Below, one piece after another: positions 7,717-17,383 of a stretch of DNA of 64,000 nt. This stretch comes from Actinomyces mediterranea (lineage in GTDB: Bacteria > Actinomycetota > Actinomycetes > Actinomycetales > Actinomycetaceae). Under the pieces are notes generated by a model. The model was not told where the DNA came from. It searched no databases and saw only the letters and a list, made by a program, of their open reading frames with translations. How positions within the stretch are numbered: the first letter of the stretch is position 1; the number at the start of each line of letters is the position of its first letter. The DNA lies in NCBI RefSeq assembly GCF_900155595.1, contig NZ_FTPB01000003.1, positions 515,990-579,989 on the forward strand. Direction: 5' to 3'. The translations under genes were made by a program, and so were the position numbers.

Positions 7717-10125
7717 TCAGCCGCGCGATTTTTTGCGCGCGCGCACTGCGACCAGGCCACTGCCTAGGAGCACGATACCGATGAGGGCAACGGCGTCCGT
7801 ATTCGCGCCGGTCGCTGCAAGCGTCGGCGTTGCAGTGGGCGTCGCCCCGCCATCCGTCCCGCCGGGCGTCGGCTCCGGGGAGGGTTGGGGCGCGGGCGCG
7901 ACCTCGCTGATGAGCGCGAGTCCGACGATCTCCGGGTTGTGGTCCGAGGATCGGTAGGGGTTGTCCGACTCGAACTTCAGATGAGCGTTATAGTTCGCGC
8001 GCGAATACTCGAAGGACACGGATTCTTGGGCGTTGAGCGCCCAGGATGCGACCTCGACGACTCGACCATCGCCCGCAGCGTTCGCGAAGACATGGTCGAG
8101 GGAGCCCGAGCGTCCGCCATAGACATATGAGGCGTCGGCGCCGCCCGACTTGTGCACCCATCCCTTCTCGCGCAGAACAGTGAGGGGGTCCTCCATGGTG
8201 TAGGCGTTGAAGTCCCCGACGAGCAGTGTTGGCGTCTGTTCGAACTGCGTGGCGAAGTCGGCGAGGGCGCGCGCCTGCGCGACGCGGATCGCATTCGAGT
8301 TGCCCTGACCATCGCCGGTGTCCGTGTTGCCCTCTTCCATTCCCTTGGGCACCGAGCCCTTGGACTTGAAGTGATTCGCAATGACGACGATGTTCGTCCC
8401 CGTGTGCTGATCATCAACGACCGGCGCGAACTCCTGGGCGAGGGGCTGGCGGGCCAGACCCGTGAACGCCGGATCGTCGAGGATGATCGACTCTCCGACG
8501 GCCGTGATCCGTGCAGGCTGGTAGATGAAGGCGGTGCGGATGGCATCCTCCTTATCGGGGACTGCGGCAGGGCTCGGCACGAACGCCCACTTGGCATCGC
8601 CGTGCGAGTTCGCATTGAGGGCGTCGACCAGTTTTTTCAGGGCCGCATCCCGGTCGTCTCCGACGCCCGCGCCCACAGGGTTCTCGATCTCTTCGAGGGC
8701 GACGACATCCGCGTTGATGGTGTTGATGGCCTGGACGATCTTCGCCTGCTGATTGGCGAATGCCTGCGCGGAGTATGCGCCGCGAACCGGGCACTTCCAC
8801 GAGACATTCTTATCCTGTTTGACTGTGACCTTATTCTTCTCGCGATCCTCGTAGGCCTTCGGGCAGTCATCAGGAAAATCCTCGCCGAGGTCGGTGAAGT
8901 AGTTGAGGACGTTGAAGGTGGCGATAGTGACGTCTCCCCCCACGCTCGGCGCCCCGGGGCGCTCACCGCTGATGGAGACGGGAGACAGGTTGCGGTGCCC
9001 GGCGACCATCGTCGTCGGTTGGAACACGAACGCCTGGTTGCGCGAATCGAGGAGGACGGGGCTGGTGAAGCTCAGGCGGTATCCGACGCGGGCGGGCGAC
9101 CCATTGGCGAGGTAGGCGAGTTCCGCATTCGTCGCGGCCCCGCTGTGCAGGTAGGTGTTAGTCCCGTCGTCGAGGACGATCTGCTTGGCGGCGTTCTCCT
9201 CCTCCATTGTCTTCGCAGCATCTCCGGGGGCGACGACATCCGTTGCCGAGCGCAGGGGCGCATCCCCGGGAGTGATGCTAAGGGTTCCCGATTGGCCCGC
9301 AGCGTAGTTGTCGGTAATGGTCCACGTCCCCCCGGGTGCGACGAGCATACCTTCGAGCGCCTCCATCTGCTCCGCGGTCGGCACGCCGGGCAGGGGAACC
9401 GGGGCAACGTCGAGGCATTCGCCGTCGAACGCCTCGATCGAGGGCGAGGCGATCTGCGTGAGGCTGAGGATCCCGGGCGAGTCCTCGTCCTTCTTCTTAC
9501 CCGAGTACTCGTTGACATAACCCGTGACTTGCACGCACTGTCCGACCTCAGGGAATGAGAGGTCCTTCTTCCCCGCGTACACGAAGACGGCGTCGGAGGA
9601 CTCGCGCGTGGGATCCCACGCGCCGCCAGTGCCCGGGGTCTGGATGTAGAAGCCGTCGAAGGTGCCGGACAGACCGTCCTGCTTCGTCGGGAATACGGCG
9701 GTCACCCGCCCCATCGTTGTGACCTTCGTCTTGAGCATCGCGGAGTCATCGTCGGTGCCGTTGGTCTTTTGGATCTCGGCGATCGGGGTGATCAGTGAGG
9801 ACGGCGCACGCTGGGCCTGCGGAGCGGTCGGCGCTACCTCCCCACCGCTCATCGCTGCGTCGCTCACAGCCGAGGCGTCCTCGGATTCGGGCGCTGCAGC
9901 GCTCTGAGCGCCGCCATCGGGCTGTTCGTGGGCGGCGGGCGCAGGAGCGTCTGTGTCATCGGTCGCGGCGCCCGAGTCGGCTCCCGCTGCGATTTCGCCG
10001 GGAAGGGCACCGGTGCCGTTGGTCGGCGCGTCGCCCTCCGGTGCGGCATATGCCGTCAGGGGCATGCCAACGAGCGCGCATATCGCGAGTGCACCGAGAG
10101 CTGTCCGCATTGTCACTGCGTGCAA
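7717..10125 (-). CDS. Cell-wall-anchored ExeM/NucH-like extracellular nuclease
   Basis: 802-residue secreted nuclease. A signal peptide ends near LTAYAAP. An OB-fold-like region (about 135-235) precedes an endonuclease/exonuclease/phosphatase domain (about 395-725) with ATFNVLNY, ALEEIEN, GDFNAY and SSDHNPE, the expected catalytic and metal ligands. The tail has Pro/Thr linker, LAATG, a hydrophobic helix and RARKKSRG, a sortase signal. I take TTG at 10125 because AGAGGA lies 7 nt upstream; an ATG at 10110 has no such site. It probably degrades extracellular DNA, feeding the neighbouring 5'-nucleotidase and nucleoside importer. Confidence 0.88.
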   Translation of the reverse strand: MHAVTMRTALGALAICALVGMPLTAYAAPEGDAPTNGTGALPGEIAAGADSGAATDDTDAPAPAAHEQPDGGAQSAAAPESEDASAVSDAAMSGGEVAPTAPQAQRAPSSLITPIAEIQKTNGTDDDSAMLKTKVTTMGRVTAVFPTKQDGLSGTFDGFYIQTPGTGGAWDPTRESSDAVFVYAGKKDLSFPEVGQCVQVTGYVNEYSGKKKDEDSPGILSLTQIASPSIEAFDGECLDVAPVPLPGVPTAEQMEALEGMLVAPGGTWTITDNYAAGQSGTLSITPGDAPLRSATDVVAPGDAAKTMEEENAAKQIVLDDGTNTYLHSGAATNAELAYLANGSPARVGYRLSFTSPVLLDSRNQAFVFQPTTMVAGHRNLSPVSISGERPGAPSVGGDVTIATFNVLNYFTDLGEDFPDDCPKAYEDREKNKVTVKQDKNVSWKCPVRGAYSAQAFANQQAKIVQAINTINADVVALEEIENPVGAGVGDDRDAALKKLVDALNANSHGDAKWAFVPSPAAVPDKEDAIRTAFIYQPARITAVGESIILDDPAFTGLARQPLAQEFAPVVDDQHTGTNIVVIANHFKSKGSVPKGMEEGNTDTGDGQGNSNAIRVAQARALADFATQFEQTPTLLVGDFNAYTMEDPLTVLREKGWVHKSGGADASYVYGGRSGSLDHVFANAAGDGRVVEVASWALNAQESVSFEYSRANYNAHLKFESDNPYRSSDHNPEIVGLALISEVAPAPQPSPEPTPGGTDGGATPTATPTLAATGANTDAVALIGIVLLGSGLVAVRARKKSRG

Positions 10126-10147
10126 TGGAATGTCCTCTCATCAAGGG

Positions 10148-10219
10148 TCACCACTTCACCGTGGTGATGGGAAAGTCGAATCATTTTCAACAACCTTGTC
10201 TTATTGCAAATTCGACTTT
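10148..10219 (-). promoter_or_regulatory. Putative operators upstream of the nuclease gene
   Basis: Two symmetric elements precede the TTG start: TCACCAC-TTCACC-GTGGTGA (10148-10167, 7-bp arms) and a wider inverted repeat AAAGTCGAAT (10172-10181) / ATTCGACTTT (10210-10219) flanking AT-rich DNA. The pair likely brackets the promoter. No known regulator box was matched with confidence. Confidence 0.4.
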
Positions 10220-10295
10220 TACAAATGTATCAAGTTGAGAGGAGGATTACCAGACCTTCGTCGAAACACTTCCCATATCCGCCCATCGGGGCGCG

Positions 10296-10640
10296 TCAGT
10301 ACACGACGACGCGGGCGCCCGAGGGGACGTTCGTGTTAATTCACCGGGCATCCTCGATCCGCATGCGGATGCAGTCGTGTGACACATGGCCGCCGAGAGT
10401 CCCGTCCTTCACCGAGAGGCTGCCCTGGTGGTACAGGATCGAATGGAAGAGGTAGTCGTCGGAGAACTGCGTCCAGTAGTAGGCGGTATACCCGGAGCCG
10501 AAGGAGTACCCGCGCGATCCGATGGAGAAGGAGCCCCTCACCGTCGGAATCGATGCCTTGCCGACGGAGCACGGCCACTCGTGATGCAGTTGCCATCGCC
10601 CAGCGTCCACGAGCCGGAATCCGCATGCAACGACTCTTGC
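10296..10640 (-). pseudogene. L,D-transpeptidase (YkuD) C-terminal remnant
   Basis: The translated minus strand reads as the catalytic end of an actinobacterial L,D-transpeptidase: GRWQLHHEWPCSVGKAS, SRGYSFGSGYTAYYWTQF, LFHSILYHQG, and SHDCIRM where families have SHGCxRx. An in-frame TGA at 10341-10343 (minus) interrupts the gene where Trp is usual (DAK/RW). The same frame then continues into NVPSGARVVVY and a second TGA at 10296-10298, the normal family C-terminus. The 5' part is absent because guaB3 begins directly upstream. Truncation, a nonsense codon and the G-to-D change in the active-site motif indicate a decaying gene. Confidence 0.75.
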
Positions 10641-10654
10641 CGGGCAGCCCCGGC

Positions 10655-11779
10655 TCAGCTCGGACGATAGGGGTTGACGACGACGCCCACCTTCTGCAGG
10701 TCCTTCACCTCGGAGTACCCGGTCGACGCCATGGTCCGTTTGAGCGCCCCCACGAAATTGAGGGACCCATCGGCCCGTGTCGACGGGCCGTAGAGGATCT
10801 GCTCGAGGGTTCCCGTCGTTCCGACGCGGACCCGCTGTCCGCGCGGCATATCGGGGTGCGTCGCCTCCGAGCCCCAGTGCCATCCCCTGCCCGGCGCCTC
10901 CTCGGCGCGGGCGAGGGCGGCGCCCAGCATGACGGCATCCGCACCGCAGGCGATCGCCCTCGACAGGTCGCCGGAACGGCCGATGCCGCCATCGGCGATG
11001 ACGTGCACGTATCGCCCGCCCGACTCATCCATGTAGTCACGCCTGGCCGCCGCGACATCCGCGATCGCCGTCGCCATGGGCGCATGGACCCCGAGGGACT
11101 GGCGCGTCGAATGCGCTGCTCCCCCGCCGAAACCCACGAGGACGCCGGCCGCGCCGGTCCTCATGAGGTGCAGGGCAGCGGTATCCGTGCACACCCCTCC
11201 GACGACGACGGGAACGTCGAGCTCGTAGATGAAGCGCTTGAGGTTGAGGGGCTCGCGGCGACTCGACACGTGCTCGGCGGACACGGTGGAACCGCGGATC
11301 ACGAAGAGGTCGACCCCGGCGTCGACGACTGCCCGCCAGTACTGCTGAGTGCGCTGGGGCGAGAGTTTGCCCGCGACGACGACCCCCGCGTCTCTGAGCT
11401 GCTTGAGGCGCGCCGTGATGAGGGAGGGTTTGATCGGTTCGGAATAGATGCGCTGGAGCCTCGCGATCGACTCCTCCTCGCCGAGACGGGAGATCTCGTC
11501 GAGGATCGGCTCGGGATCCTCGTAGCGGGTCCACAGCCCGTCCAGGTCGAGGACGCCGATCCCGCCGAGCCTGCCGAAGGCGATCGCCGTTTCGGGGCTC
11601 ATCACCGAATCCATGGGGGCCGCCATGACTGGGATGTCGACGTGATAGGCATCGATCTGCCAGCCGACGTTGACGTCTTTGGGATCACGGGTGCGCCGCG
11701 AGGGCACCAGCGCGATGTCATCGAGCGTATAGGCGCGCCTGGCGCGTTTACCCCGGCCGATTTCGACTTCGTCACTCAT
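10655..11779 (-). CDS. guaB3: GuaB3 family IMP dehydrogenase-related protein
   Basis: 374-residue TIM-barrel protein of the IMPDH/GMPR superfamily lacking CBS domains, as expected for GuaB3. Conserved stretches include PVMAAPMDSVMSPE, HVIADGGIGRSGDL and IACGADAVMLG. The loop holding the catalytic Cys in canonical IMPDH (GPGSICTTR in the paralogue at 12718-14244) reads GFGGGAAHSTR here, so standard IMPDH chemistry is unlikely. Divergent from the exonuclease gene. The exact reaction is unresolved. Confidence 0.88.
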   Translation of the reverse strand: MSDEVEIGRGKRARRAYTLDDIALVPSRRTRDPKDVNVGWQIDAYHVDIPVMAAPMDSVMSPETAIAFGRLGGIGVLDLDGLWTRYEDPEPILDEISRLGEEESIARLQRIYSEPIKPSLITARLKQLRDAGVVVAGKLSPQRTQQYWRAVVDAGVDLFVIRGSTVSAEHVSSRREPLNLKRFIYELDVPVVVGGVCTDTAALHLMRTGAAGVLVGFGGGAAHSTRQSLGVHAPMATAIADVAAARRDYMDESGGRYVHVIADGGIGRSGDLSRAIACGADAVMLGAALARAEEAPGRGWHWGSEATHPDMPRGQRVRVGTTGTLEQILYGPSTRADGSLNFVGALKRTMASTGYSEVKDLQKVGVVVNPYRPS

Positions 11780-11903
11780 GGGCCGATCCTACCGGTGATC
11801 CGTGGGGACGATGGCGGCTCCGGCTCCGTTTCGCCTCGCGCCGACAGTCGCATCGGGTGATCGCGCGTACGCACATGCCCGCGCGATGGTGGACACTGGT
11901 CCT

Positions 11904-12635
11904 ATGACTTCTCCAACGCCGTGGCATGAGCTCCCGTGGATGGGTTTCGATACGGAGACGACGGGAACCGATCCAGCGCGCGACCGTCTCGTGACGGCTG
12001 CGCTCGTCCTGCGCCTTGATGGCGCCTCCCCCTCGCGCCCCGATCAGGTCCGCACCTGGCTGGCAGACCCGGGCGTTGAGATCCCCGAGGCCGCGGCCCA
12101 GGTCCACGGCATCACCACCGACTATGCGCGCGCCCACGGCGCACCCGTCGAAGGGGTCCTCGATGAATTCGCCTCCGCCCTGGTGGAGCACTGGCGCCGG
12201 GGATATCCGGTCGTTGCCTTCAACGCGTCCTACGACCTGACTCTGACGAATGCGGAGCTTCGCCGACACTGCCTCCCCTCCTTCGAGGATCGGCTCGCGG
12301 ATGCTCCGATGCTCGTCATCGACCCCCTCGTCCTCGACAGGAGATTCGACCGCTTCCGCAAGGGGAAGAAGACGCTGACGCTTATGGCGCCCGTCTACGG
12401 AGTCGACGCCTCACCCGATGCTCACACCGCGGAAGTCGACGTGCAGATGACTCTCGACGTCCTAGCCGCCATGTCCTCGCTCTTCACGGATCTGCGCTCG
12501 ATGTCCGCGCTCGACCTGCACCGATTCCAAATCGACGCGCACCGCGAGTGGGCCGTCGACTTCGAGTCGTATCTGCGCAGGGCCGGACGCGACGCCCATA
12601 TCGACCCGTCGTGGCCGCAATCCGCCATCGGCTGA
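11904..12635 (+). CDS. DEDDh 3'-5' exonuclease (DnaQ-like)
   Basis: 243 residues with the three exonuclease motifs in order: DTETTG near the N-terminus, NASYDLTLT mid-protein and HTAEVDVQMT toward the C-terminus, where His and Asp mark the DEDDh subtype. This resembles stand-alone epsilon-like exonucleases of Actinomycetota, probably acting in DNA repair or nucleic-acid turnover. I chose ATG 11904, one residue run before the conserved domain; upstream in-frame GTG/ATG codons would add a low-complexity extension. A hairpin 10 bp downstream likely terminates it. Confidence 0.85.
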   Translation: MTSPTPWHELPWMGFDTETTGTDPARDRLVTAALVLRLDGASPSRPDQVRTWLADPGVEIPEAAAQVHGITTDYARAHGAPVEGVLDEFASALVEHWRRGYPVVAFNASYDLTLTNAELRRHCLPSFEDRLADAPMLVIDPLVLDRRFDRFRKGKKTLTLMAPVYGVDASPDAHTAEVDVQMTLDVLAAMSSLFTDLRSMSALDLHRFQIDAHREWAVDFESYLRRAGRDAHIDPSWPQSAIG

Positions 12636-12644
12636 CGGGACCGC

Positions 12645-12662
12645 GCGTCATGAGGATGACGC
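12645..12662. terminator. Possible bidirectional terminator
   Basis: 7-bp stem GCGTCAT/ATGACGC with a GAGG loop between the convergent exonuclease and guaB genes. Short and without T-runs, so modest. Confidence 0.4.
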
Positions 12663-12717
12663 AGGTGCGCGTGCGCCATCCAGTCGTCACTGGACGAGCG
12701 CTGTGAATCGACTGCCG

Positions 12718-14328
<1,611 letters not shown>

Positions 14329-15621
14329 TTAGAGCAGGTGCGCCGCGGTCCCGATTCTGCTCGCGGTCCTCATCGCGGCGAGTGCCGCAGCGAACCCCGG
14401 GGCGAGTCCGATCGACGGCAGGAGCAGCATCTGTGCGACGTGGTAGGCATCGGGCTTACCGTTCCACACGGTATGGGACACCCGCCCCTCGGCGTTGAGT
14501 TCGTGGAACCATCGTCCAGGCGCTTCGTGGAGGTATTGGTCCGCCCAGGCGACGTAGCGGGCGAATCTCTCCGACTGGGTCCGCACCCCCTCCTTATCAT
14601 CGAGTTCTTTGCAGACCCTGCCCAGGGCGAGCACCGCGTTGACCGCTTCACAGGCAACCCAGTGCATGCGCGTGGGCACGACGGTGCGCCCGTCGAAGTC
14701 CGTCGTATAGACGAAGCCGCCGCAGCCGTCATCGTCCCAGGCGTCCGCATCCGCGCGATCGACGAGGGCGCGCGCCACATCGACCATCCAGGGCCCTGGC
14801 GTGTCGCCAATGGCTACGAGGGCGGCTCGGCCGTGGAGGATGAGCCTTGCCCATTCGAAGCCGTGGCCGGGGGTCGCACCGTAGGGGCGGAACGGGTCGG
14901 TGGGGTTGTCGGCGAACATGTCCGGCTGCGCGGTCCAGTCCGGCGCGTAATGCTCAGGCAGGCGCCAGCCGAAAGCGGCCCCCGTTTCGGCGACGAAGCG
15001 CATCATTTCGCGAGCGCGATCGAGCCACATGCGTTTCCCGGTCGCATCCCATGCGGCCAGGTACGCCTCCACGGTATGCATGGTGGCGTTGAGGCCGCGA
15101 TAGGGCTCGCATTCGCTCCAGTCGCGATTCCAGGAGTTCTTAACGCGCCCGACCCCGGGCTCCCACCAGTGCAGGTCCTGATCTTCAAGGGCGATATTGA
15201 GCAGGTGCGTACCGCGCTCGTGTCCGGCGAGCGAGGCCGCCGCCGCCGCAAGAATGACGAAGGCGTGCGAATAGGCCTCTTTGCGGGCATTGTCCGCCGG
15301 TTGGGCGTGTTCGTCGCGGGTGGCGAGGGCGGAGTGCCATCCGCCGCATTCGTCGTCGAAGAAGGGGCCGGACAGGGAGTCGAGTCCATGCTCGACGAGG
15401 TCAAAGACGGAGTCGATGCCGCGCAATTGTGCGAGTGCGAAGACGTAGGTCATACGGCAGGCGATCCACAATTCGACGGGTTTGGACTCGTCGATGACTC
15501 CATCCGCGTCAAGTGAGGCGAAACCCGCGGGGCACTTCGACGCCTTTGCGAAGTCGACGAGTGCGCGGAAGTCTTCATCGAATGCGTCATGCAGTGCGGG
15601 ATCATTCCAGGGCGTTTGCAT
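14329..15621 (-). CDS. AGE family epimerase/isomerase
   Basis: 430 residues of the N-acylglucosamine 2-epimerase/mannose isomerase (alpha/alpha6 barrel) family. Family-like blocks are RMTYVFALAQL, EAYSHAFVILAAAAAS, GFVYTTDFDGR and HWVACEAVNAV, with many Trp and His residues lining the expected pocket. The substrate could be mannose/fructose or a related aldose-ketose pair; N-acetylglucosamine epimerisation is less likely but not excluded. ATG 15621 is preceded by GGGAG at 6 nt; a GTG at 15666 is the alternative. Confidence 0.82.
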   Translation of the reverse strand: MQTPWNDPALHDAFDEDFRALVDFAKASKCPAGFASLDADGVIDESKPVELWIACRMTYVFALAQLRGIDSVFDLVEHGLDSLSGPFFDDECGGWHSALATRDEHAQPADNARKEAYSHAFVILAAAAASLAGHERGTHLLNIALEDQDLHWWEPGVGRVKNSWNRDWSECEPYRGLNATMHTVEAYLAAWDATGKRMWLDRAREMMRFVAETGAAFGWRLPEHYAPDWTAQPDMFADNPTDPFRPYGATPGHGFEWARLILHGRAALVAIGDTPGPWMVDVARALVDRADADAWDDDGCGGFVYTTDFDGRTVVPTRMHWVACEAVNAVLALGRVCKELDDKEGVRTQSERFARYVAWADQYLHEAPGRWFHELNAEGRVSHTVWNGKPDAYHVAQMLLLPSIGLAPGFAAALAAMRTASRIGTAAHLL

Positions 15622-15732
15622 ATCGACTCCCAAGTGCGTCTTCGCGTTCGGTGGTGGCTGGTTCACGTTAGCACTGTTCGCCCTGTGAGTGCGACGAGGC
15701 AGTGCGCCGTCGGGGCGGGTATCCGTCCCGAT

Positions 15733-16653
15733 TCAGCGCGCTCCGGCCTCAGCGACGAGGGCGGCGGGGGCGAGGAGGGCGAGGGTCTCTTCAACGCAGG
15801 CGGCGGGGGTGCGCACACGGGTCACATGTCCGTCGATGACGATCGGGGTATCCGCCCCGACGAGCATGACCTCACGGTCGAATTCACGGGTGATGACAGA
15901 GGTGAAGCGCTCGCAGGAGGCACCGATCCCCATGATGATCGCGAGGTCGACCTCGTTGTCTGCAATATGTCTCTCGAATCGATCCGCCCCGGCGTCCGAG
16001 TCGATGCAGTCAGTCATGAGGATCCGCACGTCCAGGCCGTACCACCTGAGGGCGACTCCGATGACGTGGGCGACGAGTTCATGAGCGACATCGGTGAGGA
16101 CGAGGACCGATGGGGATTGGGAGTCGGCGTCGGGACAGCGGGCGGCAAGAGATTCGAGGATTTCGAGGACCGCCGCGGTGAGCTTGGTCGCCGGGGAGCG
16201 GCCGGGCAGATGGCCCGCGTTCGCGCCGTGGAGAGAGTCGAGCGCGGGACTGATGATGCGGCTCCACGAATAGATGAGCCCATGAGCGGAGATCGCCGCA
16301 TTGAGTGCGTCGACGAGTCGGGGTATCGCGCAAGTCGATGCCGCTTCGATAAGATCCTTGGAGCAGCGGGGCACGGACTGTTCGGCGGTGATCGTAGGGG
16401 CTGTGGCAATGATGGAGGCCGCCGCATCGGCAGGACTGACGCCCTGGCGGACGAGGGCGACCATCCTGGAGAGCCTGGCGATGTCTCCCGGCCGGTAGCG
16501 CCGGTGAGATCCGGCTTGACGCTCCTGAGGGCCCAGGCCGTATCGGCGTTCCCACGTGCGGATAGTCGAGGGCGAGACCCCGAGCCTCATGGAGACTGCG
16601 GTGACGGTGAGCGGGGCCTCGACGGATGATGCACTCAGTGGCGCCCGCGGCAT
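15733..16653 (-). CDS. MerR family regulator with cobalamin-domain-like C-terminus
   Basis: 306 residues. The N-terminal about 70 residues form a MerR winged helix (VSPSTIRTWERRYGLGP, SHRRYRPGDIARL). The remainder resembles the helical plus Rossmann-like B12-sensing module of CarH/LitR regulators. The cofactor loop usually reads DxHxxG; here it is VAHVIG, keeping His and Gly but not Asp, so cobalamin binding is uncertain. ATG 16653 has GGAG 7 nt upstream. Tandem repeats upstream (16802-16839) may be its operator, shared with whiB. Confidence 0.75.
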   Translation of the reverse strand: MPRAPLSASSVEAPLTVTAVSMRLGVSPSTIRTWERRYGLGPQERQAGSHRRYRPGDIARLSRMVALVRQGVSPADAAASIIATAPTITAEQSVPRCSKDLIEAASTCAIPRLVDALNAAISAHGLIYSWSRIISPALDSLHGANAGHLPGRSPATKLTAAVLEILESLAARCPDADSQSPSVLVLTDVAHELVAHVIGVALRWYGLDVRILMTDCIDSDAGADRFERHIADNEVDLAIIMGIGASCERFTSVITREFDREVMLVGADTPIVIDGHVTRVRTPAACVEETLALLAPAALVAEAGAR

Positions 16654-16801
16654 ATCGGCTCCTCTCCTACATCTATCGCCATAGCGTTGAACGGCTCCCC
16701 GCATTGATTCTCACCCGGTTACGCGCTCGGCGCCACCGGAACGGACAGGATCGTCCATGCACGAGCCGCACACCAACCCACACGAATCTATTCATTAGTT
16801 A
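16654..16801. other. Divergent intergenic region, left part
   Basis: Between the MerR-type gene and whiB (340 bp in all). It becomes AT-rich toward 16790-16830, likely the regulator's promoter zone. No ORF or RNA gene seen. Confidence 0.35.
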
Positions 16802-16839
16802 TTCATATGCGTGCACGTAGTTGTTCACATGCGTGCACG
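16802..16839 (+). repeat. Tandem 16-bp repeat, 22-bp period
   Basis: TTCATATGCGTGCACG at 16802-16817 and TTCACATGCGTGCACG at 16824-16839 differ at one base and are 22 bp apart start to start, two helical turns. Each contains the palindrome GTGCAC. The layout fits two regulator dimers on one DNA face. Confidence 0.55.
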
Positions 16840-16908
16840 CTCAGCTCTCAGGATTTTCACAGCAAAGAGACCTTAGCTGGCACTTTCCTGAGAAGGAGTG
16901 AACGGATC

Positions 16909-16938
16909 TTGAATAAGTAACGCGTAATCTTCTACACT
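16909..16938 (+). promoter_or_regulatory. whiB promoter candidate
   Basis: TTGAAT (16909-16914) and TACACT (16933-16938) spaced 18 bp, 55 bp before the whiB start. Confidence 0.5.
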
Positions 16939-16993
16939 AGTCGAGGTGTCACGGGGACGGACCCCGCCGATCACCGCCGAATGTGAGGAACAC

Positions 16994-17290
16994 ATGACTG
17001 ATGTCTCTCGTCTGCCCGGCCCCGTCTCCGACGCCTGGGAATGGCAGTACGACGGCGCATGCCGCGACTTCGACACCGAGCTGTTCTTCCACCCCGAGGG
17101 CGAGCGCGGCTCGACCCGTCGTCGTCGCGCAGCGAATGCAAAGGCGATCTGCGCCACCTGCCCTGTCCTCGCTCAGTGCCGCGAATACGCCCTCGCCGCG
17201 CAAGAACCCTACGGGATCTGGGGCGGTATGACGGAAGAAGAGCGCCGCGAGGAGATCCGCTCCTCGACCAGAATCCGTCGAGCATCCTGA
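16994..17290 (+). CDS. WhiB-family iron-sulfur transcription factor
   Basis: 98 residues with the four cluster cysteines C23, C53, C56 and C62 (CxxCxxxxxC) and the GIWGGM turn at 74-79, followed by a basic/acidic tail. The FFHPEGERG stretch between the first and second cysteine resembles the WhiB4 branch more than WhiB1/2 (from memory). WhiB proteins bind a [4Fe-4S] cluster and modulate sigma-factor-dependent transcription, often in redox responses. The ATG at 16994 has GAGGAA 6 nt upstream. A rho-independent terminator follows; a thiol-redox pair lies downstream. Confidence 0.92.
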   Translation: MTDVSRLPGPVSDAWEWQYDGACRDFDTELFFHPEGERGSTRRRRAANAKAICATCPVLAQCREYALAAQEPYGIWGGMTEEERREEIRSSTRIRRAS

Positions 17291-17301
17291 CGACTTCCAC
17301 C

Positions 17302-17330
17302 GGGCGCCGTACTCACGTGCGGCGCCCTTT
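17302..17330 (+). terminator. whiB terminator
   Basis: GGGCGCCG/CGGCGCCC 8-bp stem with a 10-nt loop followed by TTT, 11 bp after the stop. Confidence 0.75.
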
Positions 17331-17383
17331 CCATATCCGTGCCACACTGTGTGCGAACCATTCACACGCCAGAGAGCCCAGAC

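Noticed and set aside
10148-10160. Pho-box-like TCACC direct repeats upstream of the nuclease gene
   Set aside because: The repeat spacing is 8 bp, not the 11 bp expected for actinobacterial PhoP boxes; the stretch is better explained as a palindrome.
10341-10343. In-frame TGA as selenocysteine or reassigned codon
   Set aside because: The position is normally Trp, the gene is truncated and its active-site motif is altered; no selenocysteine-type element was evident. A nonsense mutation is simpler.
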